DNA from: Cellulomonas phragmiteti
GTDB lineage: Bacteria > Actinomycetota > Actinomycetes > Actinomycetales > Cellulomonadaceae
Assembly (NCBI RefSeq): GCF_016862775.1
Contig: NZ_BONP01000013.1
Coordinates: forward strand, 1-64,000
Length of the DNA stretch: 64,000 nucleotides
Reading direction: 5' to 3'
Part shown: positions 41,447 to 51,200 of the stretch, piece after piece
Layout of the letters: each line of letters opens with the position of its first letter
Position numbering within the stretch: the stretch's first letter is position 1
Notes under the pieces: generated by a model
Database searches by the model: none
What the model was told of the DNA's origin: nothing
What the model saw: the letters and a program-made list of their open reading frames with translations, nothing else
Made by a program: the position numbers and the translations under genes

Positions 41447-44400
41447 GGATGCTAATGATACTCATATGCATTACGGTTTCACCCGTCCGCATGACTCCGA
41501 CGTCCCCGCACGAGAGCGAGCAGCCCCCTTGTCGCAGACCTCCGTCGAGCCGCGCACCTCCGTCCGTGACCAGGTGGCGGCGGTGCTGGGCACGGACACG
41601 TTCGGCGACGAGGACGACCTCTTCGACCACGGGATCGACTCCCTGGGCCTGATCCGCCTGGTCGGGCGGTGGCGCGACGAGGGCCACGAGGTGACGTTCG
41701 AGGACCTGGCGGCCGATGCGACCGTCACGGCCTGGGGCCGGCTGCTCGCGGCGGGGCCGAGCACCGTGCGCCCCGTTCCGGCCGACCCGGCCGACCCCGC
41801 CGACCCCGTCGCCCGGGACACGGCGCCGCCCACGTCCGAGCCGTTCGACCTCGCGACCATGCAGCACGCGTACTGGGTGGGCCGCGGCGACGAGCAGCCG
41901 CTCGGCGGGGTCGCCGCGCACTTCTACACCGAGTTCGACGGCCACGGGCTCGACCCCGACCGCCTCGCCCGCGCTCTCGACGTCGTCGTCGCCGCGCACC
42001 CCATGCTGCGGGTGCGCATCGACGACGACGGCCGCCAGCGCTACGGCAGCACCGGCTCACCGCTGCGCGTGCAGGACCTGCGCCACCTCGGGCCTGCTGC
42101 CGCCGCCGAGGCCCTGACTGCCCTGCGCGACGAGGGCACGCACCGCCGCATGGACGTGCGCGCCGGGCACGTGCTCGACGTGGCGCTGACGCTGCTGGCC
42201 GACGGGCGCACCCGCCTGCACGTCGACCTCGACATGGTCGCCGCCGACGCGCTGAGCCTGCGGGTCCTGCTCGACGACCTGGGCGCCGCCTACCGCGGCC
42301 GGCCGCGGTCCGCGCCGCGCTACGACTACGCGACGGCGCTGCGCGACCGCGCCCTGGCCCGTGCGGCCGAGACGGACCGCGCCCGGCGGTGGTGGCAGGA
42401 CCGTCTGCCCGCGCTGCCCCCGGCACCGGCGCTGCCCACGGTGCAGGACGCCACCGCCCCGACGCCCCCCGGCAGCCCGTTCACCCGCTCCACCCGTCTG
42501 CACCACCGCCTGTCGCCGGAGCGGGCCCGCGTCCTGACCGAGCGGTCGCGCGCGGCGGGTGTCACCCCCGCGGCGGCGCTCGCCACGGCCTTCGCCCTGA
42601 CCCTCGCGGCCTGGAGCGCGGAGCCGCGGTTCAGCCTCAACCTCCCGCTCTTCGACCGCCCGCCGCTGCACCCGGACGTCGACCGCGTCGTCGGGGACTT
42701 CAGCAGCTCGGTGCTGCTCGCGGTCGACACCGGGCAGGACCGCACGTTCACCGCGCACGCCCGTGCGCTGCAGGGCGAGCTGCACGCCGCCGTCGACCAC
42801 GGCGCGTGGGGCGGCGTGGAGGTCCTGCGGGACCTGGCCCGGCTGCACGGACGCCCCACGGTGCCGTCCCCGGTGGTCTACACCAGCGCGATCGGGCTCG
42901 GCCCGCTGTTCAGCGAGGACGTGCAGGACACGTTCGGGCCGGCGGTCCACATCATCTCCCAGGGCCCCCAGGTGTGGCTCGACGCCCAGGTCACCGAGCT
43001 CGACGGCGGTCTGCTGCTCAACTGGGACCTGCGCGAGCACCTGTTCGTCCCCGGGACCGCGCAGGCCGCCTTCGCCGCCTACCGGGACCTGGTCGACCTG
43101 CTGGTGGACGACCCGGCGACCTGGGACCGGCACGTCGTCGCGCCGGTGCCGGCGGCCACGGACGGCACGCGCGACCGACCGGCCGTGGACCTGCCCGCGC
43201 CCGCCGCCCGCACCCTGCACGCCGCCTTCCTGGAGCACGCCCAGGCCGCTCCGGACGCGGTCGCGCTCGTGGACGTCGACGGCACGCCGGTCACCTACGG
43301 GCAGCTGGCGCAGGACGCGCTGCGGGTGGCCGGGGCCGTGGCGCGCGCCGTGCCCGCCGGCAGCACGGTGGCGCTCACGCTCCCGCGCGGGGCCCGCCAG
43401 GTCGCCGCGCTGCTCGGCGTGCTGGCCGCCGGCTGCGCGTACCTGCCCGCCGGCGACCACCAGCCGCCCGCGCGCCGCCGGGCGATCCTGCAGGTCGCGC
43501 GGCCGGCGCTGCTCCTGGTCGACCCCGCCGACGGCGACGACAGCGGCGACGCCCCGCACGGCACGCCCGTGCTCCGGATCTCCGACGCTCTTGCCGGCGC
43601 CCCCGGCACCACCCGCCCGTGCGCGCCCGACGACGTGGCGTACGTACTGTTCACGTCCGGCTCCACGGGCGTGCCCAAGGGCGTCGAGGTGCCCCACGGC
43701 GGGGCGGCGCACACCGTCGACGTGCTCGCCGCGGTCCTCGGCACCGGACCGCAGGACCGCACGCTCGCGCTGGCCGAGACCGACTTCGACATGTCCGTCG
43801 TCGACCTGCTGCTCCCGCTGTCCACGGGCGGGGCCGCGGTGCTCGTGGCCTCCGCCGACCGCCGGGACGCCACCACCTGGGCGCGGGCCGCCGCCGAGCA
43901 CGGGGTGACGGTCGTCAACTGCGTCCCCACGCTGCTCGACATGCTGCTGACCGTCGTGGAGTCCGGCGACGCGCCCGCGCCGCCGCTGCGGGCCGTGCTG
44001 CTGGGCGGCGACCGGGTCGGCACCGACCTGCCCGCGCGGCTGCGCGCCGTCGCCCCGGGCGCGCGCTTCCTGGCGCTGGGCGGCATGACCGAGGCCGCGA
44101 TCCACTCCACGCTGCTCGAGGTCGACCGGGTCGACCCCGCGTGGACGTGCGTGCCGTGGGGGCGCCCGCTGCCCGGTGTGCGCTGCCGCGTGGTCGACGT
44201 GCACGGGCACGACCGCCCGGACGGGGTGCCGGGGGAGCTGTGGGTCGGCGGCGCGGGCCTGGCCCGCGGCTACCGCGGCGCACCGGAGGTCACCGCGGAC
44301 CGGTTCGTCGAGGTCGACGGGCGGCGCTGGTACCGCGCGGGCGACCTCGCGCGGTACGCGCCCGACGGCACCCTGGAGTTCCTGGGGCGCACCGACCACC

Positions 44401-47400
44401 AGGTCAAGGTCAACGGCGTGCGCGTCGAGACCGGCGAGGTCGAGGCGGCGCTGCGCAGCCACCCCGACGTCGACGGCGCCGTCGTCGTCGTCCTCGACGC
44501 CCCCGCACCCACGCTGGCGGCCGTCGTCACCCCGGCCGCCGGACGCGCGCCGGACGCACGGTCCGTCCGGGACCACACCGCGACGCTGCTGCCGCCCACG
44601 ATGGTCCCGGCCGTGGTCGAGGTCCTCGAGCGGATGCCCCTGACGCCCAACGCCAAGCCCGACCGGGCCGCGGTCGTGGTGCACCTGCGCACGAGGTCCG
44701 CCGGGCAGGGCGCGGCCGGCGAGTCGCCGCGGGGTGCCGCGGAGCACGAGCTCGCCACCGTGTGGTGCGAGCTGCTCGACGTGCCGCGGGTCTCCCGCAC
44801 TGACGCGTTCTTCGCGCTCGGCGGCGACTCGCTGCTGGCGACCCGGCTCGTCGCGACGCTGCGGGCCCGCGGTCACGGCGACGTGACGGTCGCCGACGTG
44901 TTCGTCCGCCCGGTGCTGGCCGACCTGGCCACGCGGCTGGCGGGTGGTGCGCCGGACGCACCGGCACCCGAGCCGGCACCCGTGCTCACGCACGACGCCG
45001 CGCACCGGCACGACCCCTTCGACGCGACCGGCGTGCAGCAGGCGTACCTCACCGGGCGCGACCCGGAGTTCACGCTCGGCGGCGTCGGCACCTACCACTA
45101 CACCGAGCTCGACGGCGTCGACGTCGACCTGGACCGCGTGCGCCGCGCGCTCGACCGGCTCGTGGCGCGGCACGACATGCTGCGGGCCGTCTTCGACGCC
45201 GACGGCCGCCAGCGCGTGCTGCCGGACGTCCCCCCGCTGGGCCTGCCGGTCGTCGAGGCCGACCCGGCCGACCCGCGCCCGGCGCTCGCCGCCCTGCACG
45301 ACGCGATGTCCCACCAGGTGCTCGACCCGACGCGCTGGCCCCTGCTCGACGTGCGCGCGGTGCGCTGGACCGTCGACGGGCGCACGCACGTGCGCCTGGG
45401 CGTCGGCCTGGACTACCTCGTCCTCGACGCGCTGAGCATCATGACGTTCTACCGCGAGCTCGACGCGCTGTACCGCGACCCCGACGCGACGCTGCCCGCC
45501 GTCGACGTCACGTTCCGCGACTACCTCATCCAGCGGCAGACCGACCCGGAGCGCGAGCGGCGGGCCCTGGAGCACTGGTCGTCGCGCGTGCGGGACCTGC
45601 CGCCCGCGCCGACGCTGCCGCTGGCCGTCGACCCCGGGCAGGTGCGCCGGCCGCGGTTCACGCGCCGGACCGACCACCTCGACGCGGCCACCTGGTCCGC
45701 GCTGACCGCCGCCGCCCGCGCGGCGGGCCTCACACCGTCGACGCTGCTGCTCGCGTGCTACGGCGAGGTGCTCGCCACCTGGAGCGGCCGCGACGGCGTG
45801 GCGGTGACCCTCACGCTGTTCAACCGCGAGGACGTGCACCCGCACGTGCACCGGGTCCTCGGCGACTTCACGACCCTCTCGCTGGCCGGGTACGAGCGCG
45901 CACCGGGGACGGGTCCCGCGGACGCCGCCCGCGCGCTGCACCGGCGCCTGGGGGAGGACCTCGACCACCGGGACGTCTCCGCCGAGCGCGTGCTGCGGGA
46001 GATCTCGCGCCGCGACGGGACCGCGCACGCCGGCGTCCCGGTCGTGTTCACCAGCTCGCTGGGCCTCGGTGACGGGAACGGGCTGGACCTGCCCGGCGGG
46101 TTCGTGACGCGGGTCCGCGGCCTGTCGCAGTCCCCCCAGGTGCACCTGGACAACCAGGTGCTGGAGAGCGCCGGCGGGCTCGAGGTGTCCTGGGACGCTG
46201 TCGAGGAGCTGTTCGCGCCCGGCGTCCTCGACGCGATGTTCGCGGCCTACACCGCGCTCCTGCGCGGGCTGGCGGACGCGGGCGCGGACGCGTGGCCCCG
46301 GCTGGTGGGCGAGCTGCTGCCGCCCGACCAGCGCAGCGTGCGGACCAGGGTCAACGCCACGGACGCCCCCGCCCCGCGCGGCACGCTGCACGCCGCGTTC
46401 TTCGAGCGCGTGTCGCAGCGCCCCGACGCGCCCGCCCTCGTCGCCGCGACCGGCACGCTCTCGCACGCCGAGGTCGCCGACCGGGCGCTGCGCGTCGCCG
46501 CCGGTCTGCGCGCCCGCGGGGTCGCGCCCGGGGACGCGGTGGCGGTGCACCTGCCCAAGGGCGCGGACCAGGTGTGCGCCACGCTCGGCGTGCTCGCCGC
46601 CGGGGCCGTGCACGTGCCCGTCGGGGTCAGTCAGCCGCCCGCGCGGCGCGCCCGCGTGCACGCCGCCGCCCGGACCGTGCTCGTCGTGGGCGACGACCCC
46701 GGTGCGGCCCGGTCCTGCACCGTGGCCGAGCTGCTGGCCCACGAGCCGCTGCCGGCGCCGGTCCCCGTCGCGGCGGGCAGCACCGCGTACGTGATCTTCA
46801 CGTCCGGGTCGTCGGGGGAGCCCAAGGGCGTGGAGGTCACCCACGCCGCCGCGCTCAACACCGTCGCGGACGTCGTCGCGCGCTACGGCATCGGGCCGCA
46901 GGACCGCGTCCTGGCGCTGTCCGCGCTGGCCTTCGACCTGTCGGTGCTCGACGTCCTCGGGGTGCTGGGCGCCGGGGGTGCGCTCGTCCTGCCCACGGAG
47001 GACGAGCGCACCGACGCGCACCGCTGGCTGGCGCTGTGCCGCACGCACGGGGTCACGCTGTGGAACACGGTGCCGGCGCTGCTGGACATGCTGCTCCTGG
47101 CCGCCGACGGCACGCCCCTGCCCCTGCGGCTGGCCCTGGTCTCGGGCGACTGGGTCGGCACCGACCTCGCCGACCGCCTGGCCGTGGCGACCGACGGACG
47201 CGCCCGGCTCGTCGCGCTCGGCGGGGCGACCGAGGCGTCGGTGTGGTCCAACGCGCACGACGGTGGCCGCGCCCCCGCCGGGTGGACGTCGGTGCCCTAC
47301 GGGCTGCCGCTGACCAACCAGCGGTTCCGGGTCGTCGACGCGCACGGGCGCGACTGCCCGGACTGGGTGCCCGGCGAGCTGTGGATCGGCGGCGCCGGGG

Positions 47401-48140
47401 TCGCGGTCGGCTACCGCGGCGACCCGGCCCGGACCGCGGAGAAGTTCGTCACCACCGACGACGGGCGTTGGTACCGCACCGGGGACCTGGGTCGGTACCG
47501 GCCCGACGGGCTCCTGGAGTTCCTGGGCCGCGCCGACCGGCAGGTCAAGATCGGCGGGCACCGGCTCGAGCTCGGGGAGGTCGAGGCGGCGCTCGTCGAG
47601 CACCCCGCCGTGCGGCGGGCCGCGGTCGTCGCGGTCGGCGAGCGGGCGGACCGTCGGCTCGTCGGGTTCGTCGTGCCCGCCGACGCTCCCGACGCCGCCG
47701 GGCCGGGCGACGCCCTGCCCGACGTGCTCACCGCCCACCTGCGCGCGCACGTGCCGGCCCACGCCGTGCCGGGCACGCTGCACGTCCTGCCGGCGATGCC
47801 GCTCACGGCCAACGGCAAGGTCGACACCGCCGCCCTGACCGCCCGGGCCGTCGAGCACGCGGCCGCCCCGGCGGCGTCGGTCGAGCCGGCCGACGACGTC
47901 GAGCGCTCGCTGGCCCGCACGTGGGCCGACCTGCTGGGAGCACCCGTCACCGACCGGACCGCGAACTTCTTCGCGCTCGGCGGCACCAGCCTGCTCGCCC
48001 TGCGGATGCTCACGCAGGTCCGCACCGCGCTCGCTCCCGACGTGTCGACCCGCGACTTCCTCACCGATCCCACGCTCGCCGCGCTGGCCGACCAGGTGCG
48101 CGCGGCGAGCAGCGAGGACGTCGTCACCGGCGTCCTGTGA
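41445..48140 (+). CDS. NRPS 1: ArCP-Cy-A-PCP-Cy-A-PCP
   Basis: This 2231-aa synthetase has the following order. Aryl carrier domain (about 30-100, Ppant Ser66 in HGIDSLGLIRL). Cyclisation domain (about 130-570; DMVAADALS at 263 is the DxxxxDxxS motif that replaces HHxxxDG). Adenylation domain A1 (about 585-1085; SGSTG at 738). PCP (Ser1129, GGDSLL). Second Cy (about 1170-1620; DYLVLDALS at 1323). A2 (about 1640-2130; SGSSG at 1787). PCP (Ser2182, GGTSLL). By eye the A2 ten-residue pocket reads D-L-L-N-L-S-L-V-W-K, close to the Cys code. A1 reads D-M-V-N-L-G-L-I-H-K, unusual, with Thr-like G and H. AGGAGG lies 7 nt before ATG 41445; ATG 41466 is an alternative that fits a leaderless model. Confidence 0.93.
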   Translation: MDANDTHMHYGFTRPHDSDVPARERAAPLSQTSVEPRTSVRDQVAAVLGTDTFGDEDDLFDHGIDSLGLIRLVGRWRDEGHEVTFEDLAADATVTAWGRLLAAGPSTVRPVPADPADPADPVARDTAPPTSEPFDLATMQHAYWVGRGDEQPLGGVAAHFYTEFDGHGLDPDRLARALDVVVAAHPMLRVRIDDDGRQRYGSTGSPLRVQDLRHLGPAAAAEALTALRDEGTHRRMDVRAGHVLDVALTLLADGRTRLHVDLDMVAADALSLRVLLDDLGAAYRGRPRSAPRYDYATALRDRALARAAETDRARRWWQDRLPALPPAPALPTVQDATAPTPPGSPFTRSTRLHHRLSPERARVLTERSRAAGVTPAAALATAFALTLAAWSAEPRFSLNLPLFDRPPLHPDVDRVVGDFSSSVLLAVDTGQDRTFTAHARALQGELHAAVDHGAWGGVEVLRDLARLHGRPTVPSPVVYTSAIGLGPLFSEDVQDTFGPAVHIISQGPQVWLDAQVTELDGGLLLNWDLREHLFVPGTAQAAFAAYRDLVDLLVDDPATWDRHVVAPVPAATDGTRDRPAVDLPAPAARTLHAAFLEHAQAAPDAVALVDVDGTPVTYGQLAQDALRVAGAVARAVPAGSTVALTLPRGARQVAALLGVLAAGCAYLPAGDHQPPARRRAILQVARPALLLVDPADGDDSGDAPHGTPVLRISDALAGAPGTTRPCAPDDVAYVLFTSGSTGVPKGVEVPHGGAAHTVDVLAAVLGTGPQDRTLALAETDFDMSVVDLLLPLSTGGAAVLVASADRRDATTWARAAAEHGVTVVNCVPTLLDMLLTVVESGDAPAPPLRAVLLGGDRVGTDLPARLRAVAPGARFLALGGMTEAAIHSTLLEVDRVDPAWTCVPWGRPLPGVRCRVVDVHGHDRPDGVPGELWVGGAGLARGYRGAPEVTADRFVEVDGRRWYRAGDLARYAPDGTLEFLGRTDHQVKVNGVRVETGEVEAALRSHPDVDGAVVVVLDAPAPTLAAVVTPAAGRAPDARSVRDHTATLLPPTMVPAVVEVLERMPLTPNAKPDRAAVVVHLRTRSAGQGAAGESPRGAAEHELATVWCELLDVPRVSRTDAFFALGGDSLLATRLVATLRARGHGDVTVADVFVRPVLADLATRLAGGAPDAPAPEPAPVLTHDAAHRHDPFDATGVQQAYLTGRDPEFTLGGVGTYHYTELDGVDVDLDRVRRALDRLVARHDMLRAVFDADGRQRVLPDVPPLGLPVVEADPADPRPALAALHDAMSHQVLDPTRWPLLDVRAVRWTVDGRTHVRLGVGLDYLVLDALSIMTFYRELDALYRDPDATLPAVDVTFRDYLIQRQTDPERERRALEHWSSRVRDLPPAPTLPLAVDPGQVRRPRFTRRTDHLDAATWSALTAAARAAGLTPSTLLLACYGEVLATWSGRDGVAVTLTLFNREDVHPHVHRVLGDFTTLSLAGYERAPGTGPADAARALHRRLGEDLDHRDVSAERVLREISRRDGTAHAGVPVVFTSSLGLGDGNGLDLPGGFVTRVRGLSQSPQVHLDNQVLESAGGLEVSWDAVEELFAPGVLDAMFAAYTALLRGLADAGADAWPRLVGELLPPDQRSVRTRVNATDAPAPRGTLHAAFFERVSQRPDAPALVAATGTLSHAEVADRALRVAAGLRARGVAPGDAVAVHLPKGADQVCATLGVLAAGAVHVPVGVSQPPARRARVHAAARTVLVVGDDPGAARSCTVAELLAHEPLPAPVPVAAGSTAYVIFTSGSSGEPKGVEVTHAAALNTVADVVARYGIGPQDRVLALSALAFDLSVLDVLGVLGAGGALVLPTEDERTDAHRWLALCRTHGVTLWNTVPALLDMLLLAADGTPLPLRLALVSGDWVGTDLADRLAVATDGRARLVALGGATEASVWSNAHDGGRAPAGWTSVPYGLPLTNQRFRVVDAHGRDCPDWVPGELWIGGAGVAVGYRGDPARTAEKFVTTDDGRWYRTGDLGRYRPDGLLEFLGRADRQVKIGGHRLELGEVEAALVEHPAVRRAAVVAVGERADRRLVGFVVPADAPDAAGPGDALPDVLTAHLRAHVPAHAVPGTLHVLPAMPLTANGKVDTAALTARAVEHAAAPAASVEPADDVERSLARTWADLLGAPVTDRTANFFALGGTSLLALRMLTQVRTALAPDVSTRDFLTDPTLAALADQVRAASSEDVVTGVL
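41450..41464. promoter_or_regulatory. Fur/Zur-family 7-1-7 box at the divergent dhbE/NRPS promoter
   Basis: TGCTAATGATACTCA matches 11 of 15 positions of the actinobacterial Zur motif (TGAAAATGATTTTCA), and the same island contains ATGA-TAC-TCAT. A wider dyad, GCTAATGA (41451-41458) and TCATATGC (41462-41469), agrees at 6 of 8 positions. It overlaps the dhbE -10 (TATCAT, 41460-41455, reverse strand). A related box stands before the binding-protein gene at 62540. Confidence 0.6.
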
Positions 48141-48230
48141 CGCCCGACGCCCGACGACGACCCCGCACCACCACTCCGCAGCACCACTCCGCAGCACCCG
48201 CCAGGCCCGCCCGACCCGAGGAGCCCGATC

Positions 48231-51200
48231 GTGCAGCACACACCCCCCAGCACCCTGGCCGGCACCGCCGGCGTCGACGTCGAGGAGCTCCTGGCCCGGC
48301 TCACGCAGGACGGCGTCCACCTGTGGACCCAGGACGGGCAGCTGCACTTCCGTGCGCCCCAGGGCACGCTCACCGAGGAGCGGCGCGAGGTGCTGCGCAC
48401 GCACCGCGCGACGGTCGTCTCCCTGCTCGAGCAGCGGCGCACCCCGACCCTGACCCCCTCGCCCGCCACCCGGTACGACCCGTTCCCCCTCACCGAGGTC
48501 CAGGTCGCCTACCTCGTCGGGCGCGGGGCCGCCTACGACTACGGCGGTGTGGCCTGCCACGCGTACGTCGAGCTCGAGCTGGGGGAGCTCGACCCCGACC
48601 GGCTGCGCCGTGCGTGGGGCGCGCTGGTCGACCGCCACGACATGCTGCGCGCCGTGGTGCGCACCGAGGGCCACCAGGAGGTGCACCCGCGCGCGCCCGG
48701 GGAGTCGTTCACCGTCACCGACGTCGGGGACGCCGACCCCCACCCGCACGCCGAGCGCACCCGCGAGCGCCTGCGCGACCTGGTGCCCGACCCGCAGACG
48801 TGGCCGCTGGTCCGCCTGCACGCCACGCGCGGCGCCGGGACGACGATCCTGCACCTGTCGGTCGACCTGCTGGTCGCCGACCACGCGTCCGTGCGCCTGC
48901 TGCTGCGCGAGCTGCGGGACCTGTACGACCAGCCCGACCGCGACCTGGGCGCACCGGCCGTGACGTTCCGGGACTACGTGCTCGCGCGGCGCGCGCTGCG
49001 CGAGGGCGCCGGCTACCACCGCGACCGCGCCTACTGGGCCGAGCGGCTGGAGGACCTGCCGCCGGCACCGGAGCTGCCGCTCGCCGAGCACGCCGCGGAC
49101 TCCTCGGGGCGGTTCACCCGCCTGGCCGGGCGGCTGTCCGCGCCCGAGTGGCAGGGCCTGCGCGAGCGGGCGGCCGCGCACGGGCTGACGCCGTCGGCGG
49201 TCACGCTGGCCGCGTACGCCGAGGTCGTGGCCCTGTGGTCGCGTCGCGCGGACCTCACGCTCAACCTGCCCGTGCCGCAGCGGCTGCCGCTGCACCCGGA
49301 CGTCGACGCGCTCGTGGGCGACTTCACCACCCTGACGCTGCTCGCGGTCCGCGCCGAGGACGGCGCGACGTTCGTCGAGCGGGCGCGCACCCGGCAGGGG
49401 CGCCTGGTCGAGGACCTCGACCACGGGCTGTTCTCCGGCAGCGAGGTGCTGGCCGAGCTGTCCCGGCGGCGGGGCGAGTCGGGCGTCGTCATGCCCGTGG
49501 TGTTCACCGGCGCCCTGGGCGCGGACGACGAGGACGCCCCGGCGGACTCCTGGACGTCGCGCGAGGTGCACGGCCTGTCGCAGACCCCGCAGGTGTGGCT
49601 CGACTGCCAGGTGTCGCGCGACGCCGACGGGCTCGCGCTGCGCTGGGACGTGCGCGAGGGCGTGCTGGTCGACGGGGTCGCGCGCGACGCGTTCGCCGCG
49701 TACCACGACCTGCTGCGGCGCCTGGCGACCGCGGACGACGCGTGGGTCGACGCCGACCCCGTGACGCTGCCCGCGCACCAGCGCGCGACGCGCGAGCGCG
49801 TCAACGCGACGGCCGCGCCCCTGCCCGACGCGCTGCTGCACGAGGGCCCCCTGGCGGCGATGCTCGCGACCCCCGACGCGGTCGCCGTCGTGCACCCGGA
49901 GGGTGAGCTGACGCACCGCGACCTGTGGGCCCGGGTCGACGGCGTCGCCGGTGCCCTGCGGGCCGCGGGCGTGGAGCCGGGGGACCGGGTCGCCGTGGTC
50001 ATGGACAAGGGCGTCGAGCAGGTCGTCGCCGTGCACGCGACGTCGGTCGTGGGCGCCGTCTACGTGCCGGTCGACACGACCCAGCCGGCCGCGCGGCGTG
50101 CGGCGATCGTCACCGACGCGGGTGTGCGCGTCGTGCTCACGCAGTCGTGGCTGCTCGACCAGCACGTCGACGTCCCGGCCGTGGTCGCGGTGGACGAGGT
50201 GCCGCCCGGCACCGCCCCCGGCGAGGACCTGGGCCGCGTGGTCGGACCCGACGAGCCGGCTTACGTCATCTACACCTCGGGCTCGACCGGCACGCCCAAG
50301 GGCGTGGTCGTCACGCACCGGGCCGCGCTCAACACGGTCGACGACGTCGACCGCCTGCTGGACGTCGGCCCGCACGACCGCGTGCTCGCGCTCGCGGCGC
50401 TGGGGTTCGACCTGTCCGTCTGGGACCTGTTCGCCGTCACGTCCCGCGGGGGCGCCCTCGTGCTGCCCGACGCGGCACGGCGCGGCGACCCGTCGCACTG
50501 GGCCGAGCTGGTCGCCGAGCACGCCGTGACGCTGTGGAACTCGGTGCCGGCGCAGATGTCGATGCTCGTCGACTACCTCGGGACCACCCCCGGCAGCGTC
50601 CCGACGACCCTGCGCGCCGTGCTGCTCTCGGGCGACTGGATCCCCGTGACGCTGCCGGGACGTATCCGCGACCTGCTGCCCGGCGCGCAGGTGCACAGCC
50701 TCGGCGGGGCGACCGAGGGCGCTATCTGGTCCATCCACCACGCCGTCGGGGAGCCCGACGCCACCTGGCCGAGCGTGCCGTACGGCACGCCGCTGGCGAA
50801 CCAGACGTTCCACGTGCTCGACCCTGCGGGGCGCGACCGCCCCGACTGGGTGGCCGGCGAGCTGGTCATCGGCGGGGCCGGTGTCGCGCTCGGCTACCTC
50901 GGCGACGCCGAGCGCACGGCCGCCCGCTTCGTGGTGCACCCGCGCACCGGCCAGCGGCTGTACCGCACCGGTGACCTGGGGCGGTACCGGCCCGACGGGC
51001 TGATCGAGTTCCTCGGCCGGGAGGACGACCAGGTCAAGATCCGCGGCCACCGCGTCGAGCTCGCCGAGATCGAGGCGGCGCTGCTGGCCCACCCTGGTGT
51101 CGCGGCGGCCACCGTCCTGGCCCCGGGCGGACGGGAGGACCGGCGCCTGGTGGGCGTCGTGGAGACCGCCGCCGTCTCCGCGGCGCCGTCCGGTGCCACG

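Noticed and set aside
41447..41530. DtxR/IdeR iron box at the siderophore promoter
   Set aside because: No TTAGGTTAGGCTAACC-like sequence was seen here or at 62540; the AT-rich island fits a Fur-superfamily 7-1-7 motif better.
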